A stretch of 64,000 bases of DNA from CBDFKU01 sp965248975 (GCA_965248975.1 CBDFKU010000014.1:124001-188000); one strand, 5' to 3'. Positions 26,550 to 36,023 are shown, counted from the stretch's first letter. Notes: generated from the letters alone by a model not told the origin. Made by a program: numbers and translations.

Positions 26550-27533
26550 GTGGTCCTTAGTGGGTGGAGGGTGTTAAAGCGCCGTGTCTGGGATACACCG
26601 GCGCGGATATTCATAGGCGTCGCTGTTAGCTTGATCCTGGGGTGGTTGGCCATAAGGGGGATCGAATGGAGCCTCGTGGCGGACCAGTTCCAGGACTTCC
26701 CGGTGGTGTGGGCCCTGGCGTCCCTGGCCCTTCTGGTGCTGGCCAGCGTGGTTAGGGCCCGGCGCTGGCAGGCGCTCTTCCTCGACGAGAAGATATCGCT
26801 CCTGCGGCTGTTCCTGGTACAGAACTCCGGCATCGGCCTGAACAACGTGGTCCCCGTCCGGGTGGTCGGCGAAGGGACCCAGTTCGCCCTGTTGCCCCTG
26901 AGGTATGGGGTCAGGTCCTCCACCGCCCTGGCTACCATAGGCATGGAGAAGATACAGGATATGGTGGTCACAGCGGCGCTGCTCATGGCCGGCCTGACCC
27001 TGCTGCCCGGCACGGGGAACTTCGTGCCCTACGTGGTGGGAGCCTTTGTGGTAGCAATGGCGTCGGTTGTGTCCATCCCCATCTTCATCTGGATCGGCCG
27101 CAGGAGCCCCCTGGGTAGGCTACCGGTTTTGGCCTCTACGGCCTCCTTCCTGTTGAAGATGGCCAGAGCCGAGCGCGTGCTGTCGTACTCCTTCCTCCTG
27201 AGCCTTACCTACTGGCTGACGGTGGGGATCTGCGCATGGGTGCTGGCCCACGGAATGGGGCTGGGGATCACGCCCTTCGCGGCGACCCTGGCCGTTCTGG
27301 TAACCCTCTACTTCGCCGTAGTGTACGCGCTCAAGCTGTTCGATGTGCCCCAGTCGACGGCCTTCAGCTATGGAGTGGTGCTGCATGCCGTGCTCTTCCT
27401 GCCACCGACGGTCATTGCGGCCTTCGTTCTGCCCGGCGCTGTGCTCAAGCCCATGATGCCCAAAGGTAGCTCATCCGCCCCGGAAGCAGGCCGTGGCACA
27501 CCCATAGAAGGCCTGGCAGGGGGGCACCGATGA
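26550..27533 (+). CDS. YbhN/UPF0104-like integral membrane protein (lysylphosphatidylglycerol synthase TM family)
   Basis: 327 residues with about eight hydrophobic segments. Family hallmarks are the first helix with WLAIRGIEW, the basic RARRWQALFLDEK, the motif QNSGIGLNNVVPVRVVGEG near residue 90, and the later VLVTLYFAVVYALK segment. Related proteins transfer or flip lipids; no catalytic domain is attached here. The TGA stop overlaps the ATG of the downstream binding-protein gene, so the two are translationally coupled. GTG start at 26550. Confidence 0.8.
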   Translation: MVLSGWRVLKRRVWDTPARIFIGVAVSLILGWLAIRGIEWSLVADQFQDFPVVWALASLALLVLASVVRARRWQALFLDEKISLLRLFLVQNSGIGLNNVVPVRVVGEGTQFALLPLRYGVRSSTALATIGMEKIQDMVVTAALLMAGLTLLPGTGNFVPYVVGAFVVAMASVVSIPIFIWIGRRSPLGRLPVLASTASFLLKMARAERVLSYSFLLSLTYWLTVGICAWVLAHGMGLGITPFAATLAVLVTLYFAVVYALKLFDVPQSTAFSYGVVLHAVLFLPPTVIAAFVLPGAVLKPMMPKGSSSAPEAGRGTPIEGLAGGHR

Positions 27534-29368
27534 CGGTCCTCCGTCTGGCACCCCTCTTGGTTGTACTGCTGGCGTCGGCGCTGGTCGCCTGTGCGTCTCC
27601 GACACCGACCCCCACTCTGACCCTGATCCCCACCGCCACTCCAACCGCCACTCCGCCGCCGACGGTAACTCCCGTTCCCACCGGCACGCCCACACCGCCT
27701 CCCACTGCCACCTCCACGCCAAGGCCTACGCCCACACCGACCCCAACAGCCACCCAGCTTCCGACGCCCACGCCCACCAGCACACCCCTGCCGACGCCGA
27801 CTCCCGTGCCGACGCCGACGCCGGTAGTGCACCCACCACCCAACGGGAGGCCCGGGGGCAGGCTCAGCACGGTGGCCCAGGCCAACGTGCCCCACCTCGA
27901 CGTTCACCAGGATTTCGGCGAGACGTTGACCGCCCTGGGGCCTGGCATAGTGTACAGCCGTCTGCTCAGGCTGCGGACGGGGTCTCTCGACGAGATACCC
28001 CAACCCAGCCTCCTCTTGGAGTGCGAGCTATGCCAGGGCTGGCAGATGGAGGACCCCTTCACCTACCGCTTTCAGCTTCGAAAGGGCGTTAGATGGCAGG
28101 ACATCGCACCGGTGCGCGGTCGGGAGCTTACGGCCGACGACGTGGTATTCAGCTACCAACGCCAACGGACGGAAGGTTTCCCCAACGGCGGCCTGCTCCA
28201 GAATCTGGAGTCCATCACGGCGGAGGATAGCCACACCCTGCTGATCAAGGTGAACCCGGGATTTCCCGACGCCGACTTCCTGGTTTCCCTGGCTGACGGT
28301 CATACCAAGGTGGTGGCCAGGGAGGCCGTGGAGTCCAAGGGAGACCTCCGAGAGGGACCGGTAATCGGCAGCGGCCCGTGGATCTGGAAAAGCAGCAGCC
28401 GGGACGTGGGCTCGATCTTTCAAAGGAATCCCGACTACTTCGAGGAGGGGCTGCCCTTCCTGGACGAGCTGACCGTGAGCGTTATCCGGGACGACCGCAG
28501 CCGGTTCGCCGCCTTCGTTACCAGCCAGTTGGACGCCTACCGGATTACGGCGGAGTTCTGGGACGAGCTGGTCGACAGCGGTCGGCCCTTCGAGCGGTTC
28601 GAGGCCCGCCAGGGGGGCACCGGCCTCTTGCTGGCTATGAACGTGTCCAGGCCGCCCTTCGATGACATCGTGGTGCGCAGGGCCGTCCTCAAGGCAATCG
28701 ATCCCTGGAACTACGTAGACACCGTGTGGGCCGGCCAGGGATACGTCGGCCTGGGCATGCCCGTCCAGCGGCCGGACTGGCTGCTGACCCGGGACCAGAT
28801 GCGGGAGGCCTACTTCGCCGATCCCTCGGGGGCCCGAGACGTCCTCTCGGCCACCGGTCTGTCCAGGCCCGTCGCCATCGACCTGATCGTGGCCGATTTC
28901 GGCGACCTGTTCCTCGACCAGGGAGAGCGGTTACGGGACGACCTGAGGTCCGTTGGATTCGACCCCACCGTTAGGGTCCTGAATCCCTCCCAGTACGACG
29001 ACATCGTGTGGCGGGACAAGGACTACCAGATCTCCATAGGGGTGCCCCCTCCGCTCTTCACCACCACCAATCGGTTCCTCTTGGGGGTGCTCCACAGCCA
29101 GGTGGCCGGCGGCAACCTGCTGGCCCACGCGGACGCCCGACTCGACGAAATGATAGCCCGGCAGGCCGTGGAGCTGGACCCGTCGGAGAGAGGTCAGCAG
29201 GTCAGGGAGATACAGCGATATCTGTTGGACCAGGCCTATCTGGTGAGCCCCGCCACGGGGAACCTGGGCACGGGGACAACCTGGGTGTTCAACACTTCGC
29301 TGGAGGGGTTCCATCCCAACACCGCGGCCTCGGAGTACTTCTTCTGGGCGAAGGCTTGGCTGGAGTAA
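27530..29368 (+). CDS. Peptide-type ABC transporter substrate-binding lipoprotein (family 5) with long Pro/Thr-rich stalk
   Basis: 612 residues. A signal peptide ends in the lipobox LVAC (Cys near 21). Residues about 23-104 are almost entirely Pro-Thr repeats, followed by a type 5 solute-binding fold: TFRFQLRKG-like YRFQLRKGVRWQDI, LTADDVVFSYQRQR, and IVRRAVLKAIDPWNY. The lipid-anchored stalk would hold the binding domain away from the membrane, as in many Chloroflexota. It overlaps the YbhN-like gene by four bases. Its transporter partners could be the DppD/DppF-like ATPases at 3.4-5.4 kb, but no permease is in the window. Confidence 0.88.
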   Translation: MTVLRLAPLLVVLLASALVACASPTPTPTLTLIPTATPTATPPPTVTPVPTGTPTPPPTATSTPRPTPTPTPTATQLPTPTPTSTPLPTPTPVPTPTPVVHPPPNGRPGGRLSTVAQANVPHLDVHQDFGETLTALGPGIVYSRLLRLRTGSLDEIPQPSLLLECELCQGWQMEDPFTYRFQLRKGVRWQDIAPVRGRELTADDVVFSYQRQRTEGFPNGGLLQNLESITAEDSHTLLIKVNPGFPDADFLVSLADGHTKVVAREAVESKGDLREGPVIGSGPWIWKSSSRDVGSIFQRNPDYFEEGLPFLDELTVSVIRDDRSRFAAFVTSQLDAYRITAEFWDELVDSGRPFERFEARQGGTGLLLAMNVSRPPFDDIVVRRAVLKAIDPWNYVDTVWAGQGYVGLGMPVQRPDWLLTRDQMREAYFADPSGARDVLSATGLSRPVAIDLIVADFGDLFLDQGERLRDDLRSVGFDPTVRVLNPSQYDDIVWRDKDYQISIGVPPPLFTTTNRFLLGVLHSQVAGGNLLAHADARLDEMIARQAVELDPSERGQQVREIQRYLLDQAYLVSPATGNLGTGTTWVFNTSLEGFHPNTAASEYFFWAKAWLE

Positions 29369-29405
29369 AGTCGACTCAGCCGTCCCATATGCGCGTCTTT
29401 AGCCC

Positions 29406-29933
29406 ATGATTCATAGCGAACAGCCATGTAAGGACGCTGTGACTCCTTCGTTTGTGCGGCCGCGCTCTGGAGAACCAGTAGAGATAGTCGAATCGGCCGG
29501 CAGAGGGTTTGTACTAGATGTGCAGCACATAGGGAGCACCGCCGTGCCGGGGCTCGCGGCCAAGCCGGTGATCGATATACTGGTAGGCGTACAGAGCTTG
29601 AAGCTGTCTGAAGAGTGTATTTCCCCAATGGTGGGCATCGGCTATGAATGCCGCGGCGAGGCGGGAGTGCCTGGAAGGCTCTATTTTCGGAAAGGAGCTC
29701 CCCGGAGCCACCAGGTACATCTGGCTCCAGTGGGCAGCGCCTTCTGGGAAGATCACCTGTTATTTCGCGACTTCCTCAGAGCCCACCCAGATGACTCGAA
29801 GCTATATGAGGAGCTCAAGCGAAGGCTCTCCGAGAAGTTCAAGAATGATAGGCTCGGCTATACAGAGAGCAAGACCGAATTCATACGTGCCGGCCTCGGA
29901 AGAGCAAGAGTCTGGCGCAGGGCGACTGAATAG
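29406..29933 (+). CDS. GrpB family protein (UPF0157, nucleotidyltransferase fold)
   Basis: 175 residues. The family hallmark HIGSTAVPGLAAKPVIDILV is present, with later FRKGAPRSHQVHLAPVGS and FRDFLRAHPDDSKLYEELKRR. GrpB proteins have a minimal nucleotidyltransferase fold and are sometimes fused to CoaE; the activity is unclear. The N-terminal 40 residues are shorter and less typical than usual. GC is lower than in adjacent genes, suggesting later acquisition. Confidence 0.82.
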   Translation: MIHSEQPCKDAVTPSFVRPRSGEPVEIVESAGRGFVLDVQHIGSTAVPGLAAKPVIDILVGVQSLKLSEECISPMVGIGYECRGEAGVPGRLYFRKGAPRSHQVHLAPVGSAFWEDHLLFRDFLRAHPDDSKLYEELKRRLSEKFKNDRLGYTESKTEFIRAGLGRARVWRRATE

Positions 29934-29963
29934 CTAGGGTAAGTTGCTGCCGGTGCAGGTCCC

Positions 29964-30419
29964 CTAGCGGACAGTCCCGGCACGGTACTCCTCAAGCCCC
30001 TCCTCCAGGGCGGTCCAGGCCAGCAGGGCGCACTTGATGCGCACGGGGAACCGGCGTACTCCCTGGAGAGCCTCCAGGTCCCCCATCCCTCCATTCGGCC
30101 GAGTGCCTTGAAGCATCATCCGCCGGACGGCCTCCGCCAGCTCCTCGGCCTCGGCCAGGGTCATCCCGCCCAGTAGATCGGCCATCATGGAGGCCGAGGC
30201 CCGGGTGATGGAGCATCCCTCACCCTGAAAGCCGGCCTCGGCTATGCGGTCGCCGTCCATCCTCAGCTGCAGCACTACGCGGTCGCCGCAAATGGGGTTT
30301 AACTCGTCGTACTCCACGTCCGCGTTCTCGATGAGGATGGCCCTACGGGGGTTCCTGTAGTGGTCGAGGATGACCCTGCCGTATAGATCTTCGATCTCGT
30401 CAAAGGGGAACTCTTGCAT
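29964..30419 (-). CDS. SufU-type iron-sulfur scaffold/sulfurtransferase, second paralogue
   Basis: 151 residues. The three conserved cysteines and Asp are present: NPICGD (about 46), GEGCSITRAS (about 74) and RIKCALLAWT (about 131). SufU proteins bind zinc and accept sulfur from SufS. The ATG at 30419 is chosen to begin at QEFPFDEIEDLYG; an in-frame extension crosses the terminator hairpin. It is separated from the main suf operon by that terminator, so it may have its own promoter or depend on read-through. Confidence 0.88.
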   Translation of the reverse strand: MQEFPFDEIEDLYGRVILDHYRNPRRAILIENADVEYDELNPICGDRVVLQLRMDGDRIAEAGFQGEGCSITRASASMMADLLGGMTLAEAEELAEAVRRMMLQGTRPNGGMGDLEALQGVRRFPVRIKCALLAWTALEEGLEEYRAGTVR

Positions 30420-30482
30420 AACACTTTGCGTCAGAAGGTGAGACGCGGCAGGGGGTTTGCTGAAATCATACTGGTCGGAGCA

Positions 30483-30516
30483 GAAAAATGAAGCTGCCAC
30501 ATCCGGCAGCTTCATT
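30483..30516 (-). terminator. Rho-independent terminator after the suf operon
   Basis: A perfect 12-bp stem (30487-30498 with 30505-30516) and a 6-base loop, followed on the minus strand by a T run. It lies 46 bases after the stop of the first sufU gene and ahead of the second. Confidence 0.85.
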
Positions 30517-30561
30517 GTACCACGCCATTACCCGGGTCCAGCCCGCTTACACCGCTGCGGT

Positions 30562-31014
30562 CTATTCCGTCGACACCGCCTCATCCTCACCCTCCAGCGC
30601 AGAGCGGAGGGTGTGCCATGACAGGGTAGCGCATTTCACTCTGGCGGGGAACTCGGAGACGCCGGAGAGGATCTCAAGGTCTCCCACAACGTCGGCGTCG
30701 AAATCCTCGTCGGGCCCGCGGGTGATCATGCGGCGGAAGGCCTCAAAGATCTTCTGGGCCTCGGCTACATCCTTGCCCTTGACGCTCTCGGTCATCATCG
30801 ACGCCGAGGCCCGTGATATGGCGCAGCCCGACCCCTGGAACCCGACGTCGGCTATCCGGTCGCCGTCCAGGTTGACGTAGAGAGTGATCCTGTCGCCGCA
30901 GAGGGGGTTGTACCCGTCCACCTCGCGGTTGGCACCTTCTAGCTTCCGGAAGTTGCGCGGCCGGTTGTTGTGGTCTATGACCATGTCCTGATAGAGTTCC
31001 TGAAGGTCCGACAC
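30562..31014 (-). CDS. sufU: SufU-type iron-sulfur scaffold/sulfurtransferase
   Basis: 150 residues starting at GTG 31014, whose G is the last base of the sufS stop codon, so the genes are coupled. Conserved Cys and Asp residues are in NPLCGDRITLYV, GSGCAISRAS and RVKCATLSWH. It takes persulfide sulfur from SufS for Fe-S assembly on SufBCD. The open frame extends far upstream through sufS in another frame, but that part is a shadow. Last gene of the main suf transcript, followed by a terminator. Confidence 0.92.
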   Translation of the reverse strand: MSDLQELYQDMVIDHNNRPRNFRKLEGANREVDGYNPLCGDRITLYVNLDGDRIADVGFQGSGCAISRASASMMTESVKGKDVAEAQKIFEAFRRMITRGPDEDFDADVVGDLEILSGVSEFPARVKCATLSWHTLRSALEGEDEAVSTE

Positions 31015-32264
31015 TATCCGAAGACCTCCATCACCTTGTCGATGCCCCGAACCAGGGCGTCTATCTCCTCTTTCGTGTTGTAGAAGGCCAGGGACGCCCT
31101 GGCGGTGGCGGCTATCCCGAACCGCTCCATTACCGGCTGGGTGCAGTGGTGGCCGGTGCGGACGGCGATCCCTTCCGAGTCCAGGATGGTGCCTATGTCG
31201 TGGGGGTGCACCCCGTCCAGCACGAAGGAGAGGATGCCCGCCTTTTCCCTGGCCGTCCCCACCAGTCGGAGCCCGCTGATGGCCGACAGACGCTCCGTCC
31301 CGTACTCCAGGAGGGTGTCCTCGTAGGCCGAGGTGTTGTCCAGGCCTAGCCCAGACACGTAGTCCAAGGCGGCTCCCAGGCCGATAACCCCGGCGATATT
31401 GGGGGTGCCGGCCTCGAACTTGTAGGGCAGCGCGTTGTATAGCGTCTTCTCGAAGGTGACCGACTTGATCATGTCGCCGCCGCCCTGGTAAGGAGGCATG
31501 GACTCCAACAGATCGGCCCTTCCGTACAGGGCGCCTATTCCGGTCGGCCCGAAGAGCTTGTGGCCGGAGAAGACGAAGAAGTCGCACCCAAGCTGCTGTA
31601 CGTCGATGGCCATATGGGGCGTCGACTGGGCGCCATCCAGCAGCACTGGAATCCCCCGGCTGTGGGCCATCTCCACCATCTGCCGCACCGGGTTAATGGT
31701 CCCCAGGGAGTTGGACATATGGACCACCGACACCATCTTGGTCCGAGGGCCCAGCAAGCGCTCGTACTCGTCCACCAGGAGCTCGCCGTCATCGTTCATA
31801 GGGATCACCCGCAGGTGAGCGCCCTTCTCCTGGCACAGGATCTGCCAGGGGACGATGTTGGAGTGGTGCTCCATGGCCGAGATAACTACCTCGTCGCCTT
31901 CAGCCACGTTCTGCCTGCCGTAGCTCTGGGCCACCAGGTTGATCCCTTCGGTGGCGCCCCTTACGAAGATGATCTCCCGGTCGTCCGAGGCGTTTAGGAA
32001 CCGCCTGATCTTAGCCCGGGTATCCTCGTACTCCTGGGTAGCCTGCTGGCTCAGGGTATGGACCCCCCGGTGTATGTTGGAGTTCTCGGTGGTGTAGTAC
32101 CGGTTCAGGGTATCGATGACTACCTGGGGCTTCTGGCTGGTGGCGGCGTTGTCCAGGTAGACCAGCGGTTTGCCGTTGACCTTCTGTTTGAGGATGGGGA
32201 AGTCTTGGCGTATTCTGGCTATATCCAGGGACCCGGCGGTGGCCCCGGGCTTGGCGGCGGTCAT
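31014..32264 (-). CDS. sufS: Cysteine desulfurase SufS
   Basis: PLP enzyme that releases sulfur from L-cysteine as enzyme persulfide. 416 residues. The PLP Lys is in FSGHKLFGPTGIGALYG (about 235) and the active-site Cys in RTGHHCTQPVMERFG (about 372), with the typical IYLDNAATSQKP-type N-terminus (here VYLDNAATSQKP). It overlaps sufD by four bases (ATGA) and sufU by one base. Group II desulfurase, cytoplasmic. Confidence 0.96.
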   Translation of the reverse strand: MTAAKPGATAGSLDIARIRQDFPILKQKVNGKPLVYLDNAATSQKPQVVIDTLNRYYTTENSNIHRGVHTLSQQATQEYEDTRAKIRRFLNASDDREIIFVRGATEGINLVAQSYGRQNVAEGDEVVISAMEHHSNIVPWQILCQEKGAHLRVIPMNDDGELLVDEYERLLGPRTKMVSVVHMSNSLGTINPVRQMVEMAHSRGIPVLLDGAQSTPHMAIDVQQLGCDFFVFSGHKLFGPTGIGALYGRADLLESMPPYQGGGDMIKSVTFEKTLYNALPYKFEAGTPNIAGVIGLGAALDYVSGLGLDNTSAYEDTLLEYGTERLSAISGLRLVGTAREKAGILSFVLDGVHPHDIGTILDSEGIAVRTGHHCTQPVMERFGIAATARASLAFYNTKEEIDALVRGIDKVMEVFG

Positions 32265-33607
32265 GGTGTTCCCCCGAACCGAAAGTTTGGCAACGACTCC
32301 AGGGTCAGCCTCTCCAGATAGGCCCGGAGCCCGTCGATCTCGACTGCATCGATGATCTCGGCGGCGAAGCCGTGGATGAGCAGGCGGCTGGCCGTATCCA
32401 GGTCCAACCCCCGGCTCCTCATGTAGAACAGAGTGTCCTCATCTATGTTGCCCGCGGTAGCGCCGTGGCTGCACTTCACGTCGTCGGCGTATATGAGCAG
32501 GCTGGGCTTGCTGTCAACCTCGGACTCCTCCGAGAGCAGCAAGTTCTTGTCGGTTTGCTGGGAGTTGGCCTTCTGGGAATCCTGCCGCACAAGGACCGTC
32601 CCTCCGAACACCGCCTTGGAGCTGCCATCCAGAATACCCTTGTAGTACAGGCGGCTGGTGGTGTGGGGTTGGGCGTGGTCCACGTTGATGTAGTTGTCGA
32701 TGTGCTGGTCGCCGGAGGTCATGTACAGGCCCTTCAAGTGGCAGGCGGAGCCGGGCGCGTCCAGGGTCACATGGAGGTCGTTCCGGGCCAGCGCCGCGCC
32801 CCTGGCGAAGGACAGGGAGGAGTAGACGCTGTCCCGGCCTTGATCGACACGGGTAACGCCAACGTGGAAGCCCCGAGGGCTGTCCACCAGCACCTTGTAG
32901 TGCTCCACCTGGGCACCGTCTTCGATGACGATCTCGGTCACGGCGTCGGTGAAGTGGGCGGCGTCGGAAAGGCTGACGTAGCTCTCGATGATCTTCAGCC
33001 GGCTGTCCCGCCCCGCGATAATCAGGGACCTGGGATAGGAAGCCGACGGCGCCGTCCGGTTCGTCGTGAGGAACAGCAGGTGCACCGTGCTGGAGGAGGA
33101 GTCCTCGTCGGAAACGTGGACGAAGGCCCCGTCCTTGAGGAAGGCGGTGTTCAAGGCAACGAAGGCGTCATCCTCGGCCGGGGCGTGACGGGAGAGGTGC
33201 TCCCGGGCCACGGCCCCGTCGTCCCGCACCACCTCCGCCAGGTTGGATACCCGCACGCCGTTCTCACGGTGCGGGTTGGACAGCGCCTCGGAGTAGCGCC
33301 CGTCCACGAACACCAGGCTGATCCACTCGGGGTGCCATGGAACGCGTCCGATGAGATCCGTCCGCTTCGGCTCTTCGGCCGTCGGCTTAAAGGGGTACTC
33401 GAAGGTGGCGTTGGCCACGGGCACCACGCTGGTGTACTTCCACTTCTCGTTGCCACGACGTGCCGTGGGAAACCCCAACTCCCTGAAGCGCTCGATGGCC
33501 CGTCGGCGGATGGGCCGGACCCAATCGCCTAAGCCGGACTCCAGGCCTTCCTCGAAGGCCTGGAAATCCACCAGGTATCTTTCCTCTTTGGCCGGGGCCT
33601 GCGCCAT
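32261..33607 (-). CDS. sufD: Fe-S cluster assembly protein SufD
   Basis: 448 residues, a parallel beta-helix scaffold protein forming the SufBC2D complex. Recognisable segments are RRGNEKWKYTS near the N-terminus, the core DQHIDNYINVDHAQPHTTSR and the C-terminal KCSHGATAGNIDEDTLFYM plus RGLDLDTASRLLIHGFA. Located between sufC and sufS as usual, with ATGA overlap to sufS. Confidence 0.95.
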   Translation of the reverse strand: MAQAPAKEERYLVDFQAFEEGLESGLGDWVRPIRRRAIERFRELGFPTARRGNEKWKYTSVVPVANATFEYPFKPTAEEPKRTDLIGRVPWHPEWISLVFVDGRYSEALSNPHRENGVRVSNLAEVVRDDGAVAREHLSRHAPAEDDAFVALNTAFLKDGAFVHVSDEDSSSSTVHLLFLTTNRTAPSASYPRSLIIAGRDSRLKIIESYVSLSDAAHFTDAVTEIVIEDGAQVEHYKVLVDSPRGFHVGVTRVDQGRDSVYSSLSFARGAALARNDLHVTLDAPGSACHLKGLYMTSGDQHIDNYINVDHAQPHTTSRLYYKGILDGSSKAVFGGTVLVRQDSQKANSQQTDKNLLLSEESEVDSKPSLLIYADDVKCSHGATAGNIDEDTLFYMRSRGLDLDTASRLLIHGFAAEIIDAVEIDGLRAYLERLTLESLPNFRFGGTP

Positions 33608-33664
33608 ACTGGCAGTGCCCTCCTGATTTCTTCTTATTCCTCCCCTACCGACGGGGAGTTGGGA

Positions 33665-34417
33665 TCAGTTTCCGACGGCCTCACGGATCCACTCGTAGCC
33701 CTTCTCCTCCAGCTCCAGGGCCAGCTCGCGGCCTCCGGACTGGACGATACGGCCCTCGAGGAGCACGTGTACGTAGTCGGGGGTAATGTAGCTGAGTATT
33801 CGCTGGTAGTGGGTGACCAGGACGACCGCCTTGTCAGGGCCTCTGAGCTGGTTCACCCCGTTGGACACAGTCCTCAGGGCGTCGATGTCCAGGCCGGAAT
33901 CGGTCTCGTCGAGCAGGGCCAGCTTTGGGTCCAGCAGCGCCATCTGGAGGATTTCGTTGCGCTTCTTCTCGCCGCCGGAGAACCCCTCGTTGACGGAGCG
34001 GCGGGTCAGGTCGGGGTCGATCTCCACCATCTCCATCTTCTCTTTGAGCAGCCGGTCGAAGGCGCGGATGCTCAGGGCCTCTTCTCCCCGGTGGGCACGC
34101 ACCGCGTCCACTGCGGCCTTCAGGAACTGCCAGCTACGCACTCCGGCGAGCTCCATGGGATACTGGAAGGCCAGGAATACGCCTTCCCGAGCCCGCTCCT
34201 CCGGAAGCATCTTCAGTAGATCCCGGCCCTGGTAGATGACCTCGCCGGCGGTGACGGTGTACTCGGGCCTTCCGGCCAGCACGTTGGCCAGAGTGCTCTT
34301 GCCGGAGCCGTTGGGGCCCATGATGGCGTGGACCTCGCCGGCGTTGACCGTGAGGTCTATCCCCTTGAGGATCTCCGTGTCGTTCACGGACGCACGGAGG
34401 TTGCGAACTTCTAGCAT
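33665..34417 (-). CDS. sufC: Fe-S cluster assembly ATPase SufC
   Basis: 250-residue ABC-type ATPase that powers SufBD. Walker A GPNGSGKST (about 35), signature FSGGEKKRNEILQMA (about 146) and Walker B LALLDETDSGLDIDAL, the SufC-specific form. It lies between sufB and sufD with gaps of 33 and 57 bases. Confidence 0.96.
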   Translation of the reverse strand: MLEVRNLRASVNDTEILKGIDLTVNAGEVHAIMGPNGSGKSTLANVLAGRPEYTVTAGEVIYQGRDLLKMLPEERAREGVFLAFQYPMELAGVRSWQFLKAAVDAVRAHRGEEALSIRAFDRLLKEKMEMVEIDPDLTRRSVNEGFSGGEKKRNEILQMALLDPKLALLDETDSGLDIDALRTVSNGVNQLRGPDKAVVLVTHYQRILSYITPDYVHVLLEGRIVQSGGRELALELEEKGYEWIREAVGN

Positions 34418-34450
34418 CGGGTGATCGGGCTCCTCTGTGATTTGGAGCGG

Positions 34451-35911
34451 CTAGCCCACCGAGCCCTCAAGGCTCACCTTGAGCAGCTGGGACGCCTCGG
34501 CGGCGAACTCGAAGGGCAGCTCCCTGAAGACTTCCTTGCAGAAGCCGTTGATGATCATGTAGTGGGCATCATCCAGGGAGATGCCCCGCTGCTGGCAATA
34601 GAATAGCTGGTCGTCGCTGACCTTGGAGGTTGTGGCCTCGTGCTCCATCCGGGCCGTGGGGTTGCGCACCTCTATGTAGGGCACCGTGTGAGCGCCGCAC
34701 TTGTCCCCGACCAGCAGGGAGTCACACTGGGTGAAGTTGCGGGCCCCTTTGGCCGAGGGCATGATCTTCACCAGGCCCCTGTACGTGCTGTTGCCATGGC
34801 CCGCGGAGATCCCTTTGGCGGCGATGGTGCTCCTGGTGTTCTTGCCGATGTGCATCATCTTGGTGCCGGTGTCGGCCTGCTGGTAGTTGTTCACCAGGGC
34901 CACGGAATAGAACTCCCCCACGGAGTCGTCTCCCTGGAGGATCACGCTGGGGTACTTCCAGGTGATGGCCGAGCCGGTCTCCACCTGGGTCCAGGAAATC
35001 TTGGAGCTACGGCCCTGGGCTTTGCCCCGCTTGGTGACGAAGTTGTACACGCCACCCTTGCCCTCTTTGTCGCCGGGGAACCAGTTCTGCAGGGTGGAGT
35101 ACTTGATCTCGGCGTTGTCCAGGGCGATGAGCTCTACCACAGCGGCATGGAGCTGGTTCGTCTTCCTGCTGGGGGCGGTGCACCCCTCGAGGTAGCTAAC
35201 GTAGCTGCCTTCGTCGGCGATGATCAGGGTGCGCTCGAACTGCCCCGAGTCGGCCTGGTTGATCCGGAAGTAGGTCATCAGCTCCATGGGACAGCGCACG
35301 CCCTTCGGTATGTAGGCAAAGGAGCCGTCGCTGAACACCGCCGAGTTGAGGCTGGCGTAGAAGTTGTCTGTGTAGGGCACCACGGACCCCATGTACTTCT
35401 TCACCAGGTCCGGGTGCTTCTGGATCGCCTCGCTGAAGGAACAGAAGATGACGCCATGCTTTTCCAGGGTCTCCTTGTATGTGGTGGCCACGGAGACGCT
35501 GTCCAGCACCGCATCCACCGCCACCCCCGACAGCTTCTTCTGCTCTTCGATCGGGATGCCCAGCTTATTGAAGGCTTCCACAAGCTCAGGGTCTACTTCC
35601 TCCAGGCTCTTGGGGCCGTCGGCCTTGGAGACGGGCGCTGCATAGTAGACGATGTCCTGGAAGTCGATGGGCGGGTGGCTTACGTTGGCCCACTTGGGCT
35701 CCTCCTGGTTCTGCTTCACCCAGTGGCGGTATGCCTTTAGACGCCACTCCAGCATCCAGTCGGGCTCGCCCTTCTTGGCCCATATGAATCGGATGGTGTC
35801 CTCGTTGAGACCTCGGGGAGCCACGTCCGACTCGATGTCGATGACGAAACCCCACTTGTAGTCCGAGTCCTCGATCCCTGTATCCCGCGAGATGATCCTC
35901 TGGGTGGCCAT
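34451..35911 (-). CDS. sufB: Fe-S cluster assembly protein SufB
   Basis: 486 residues and first gene of the suf operon. Key features are the N-terminal DYKWGFVIDIESDVAPRGL, the PYTDNFYASLNSAVFSDGS segment, YVSYLEGCTAPSRKTNQLHA with a conserved Cys, and HEATTSKVSDDQLFYC near the C-terminus. Together with SufD it is the site where the Fe-S cluster is built. Two tandem promoters lie upstream; no Rrf2-type regulator adjoins. Confidence 0.97.
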   Translation of the reverse strand: MATQRIISRDTGIEDSDYKWGFVIDIESDVAPRGLNEDTIRFIWAKKGEPDWMLEWRLKAYRHWVKQNQEEPKWANVSHPPIDFQDIVYYAAPVSKADGPKSLEEVDPELVEAFNKLGIPIEEQKKLSGVAVDAVLDSVSVATTYKETLEKHGVIFCSFSEAIQKHPDLVKKYMGSVVPYTDNFYASLNSAVFSDGSFAYIPKGVRCPMELMTYFRINQADSGQFERTLIIADEGSYVSYLEGCTAPSRKTNQLHAAVVELIALDNAEIKYSTLQNWFPGDKEGKGGVYNFVTKRGKAQGRSSKISWTQVETGSAITWKYPSVILQGDDSVGEFYSVALVNNYQQADTGTKMMHIGKNTRSTIAAKGISAGHGNSTYRGLVKIMPSAKGARNFTQCDSLLVGDKCGAHTVPYIEVRNPTARMEHEATTSKVSDDQLFYCQQRGISLDDAHYMIINGFCKEVFRELPFEFAAEASQLLKVSLEGSVG

Positions 35912-35968
35912 ACACCGTCCTTTTGATGTCGATTGTTGGGCTATCCGTGGCCCGCTCTCGCCTATTTG

Positions 35969-35998
35969 GGTATACTATGGCGAGATAGGATAAGTCAA
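35969..35998 (-). promoter_or_regulatory. Proximal suf operon promoter
   Basis: Minus-strand TTGACT (35993-35998), 18-base spacer, TATACC (35969-35974), about 58 bases upstream of the sufB ATG. Confidence 0.5.
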
Positions 35999-36023
35999 TT
36001 GTTGACCCGTTAGGTCGACATTT

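Noticed and set aside
27445..27885. 146-codon minus frame rich in Val-Gly repeats
   Set aside because: It is the antisense of the Pro/Thr stalk of the binding lipoprotein.
30562..31587. 341-codon open frame including the first sufU
   Set aside because: The N-terminal 190 codons lie antisense-free but out of frame within sufS and have no similarity; the real sufU begins at GTG 31014.
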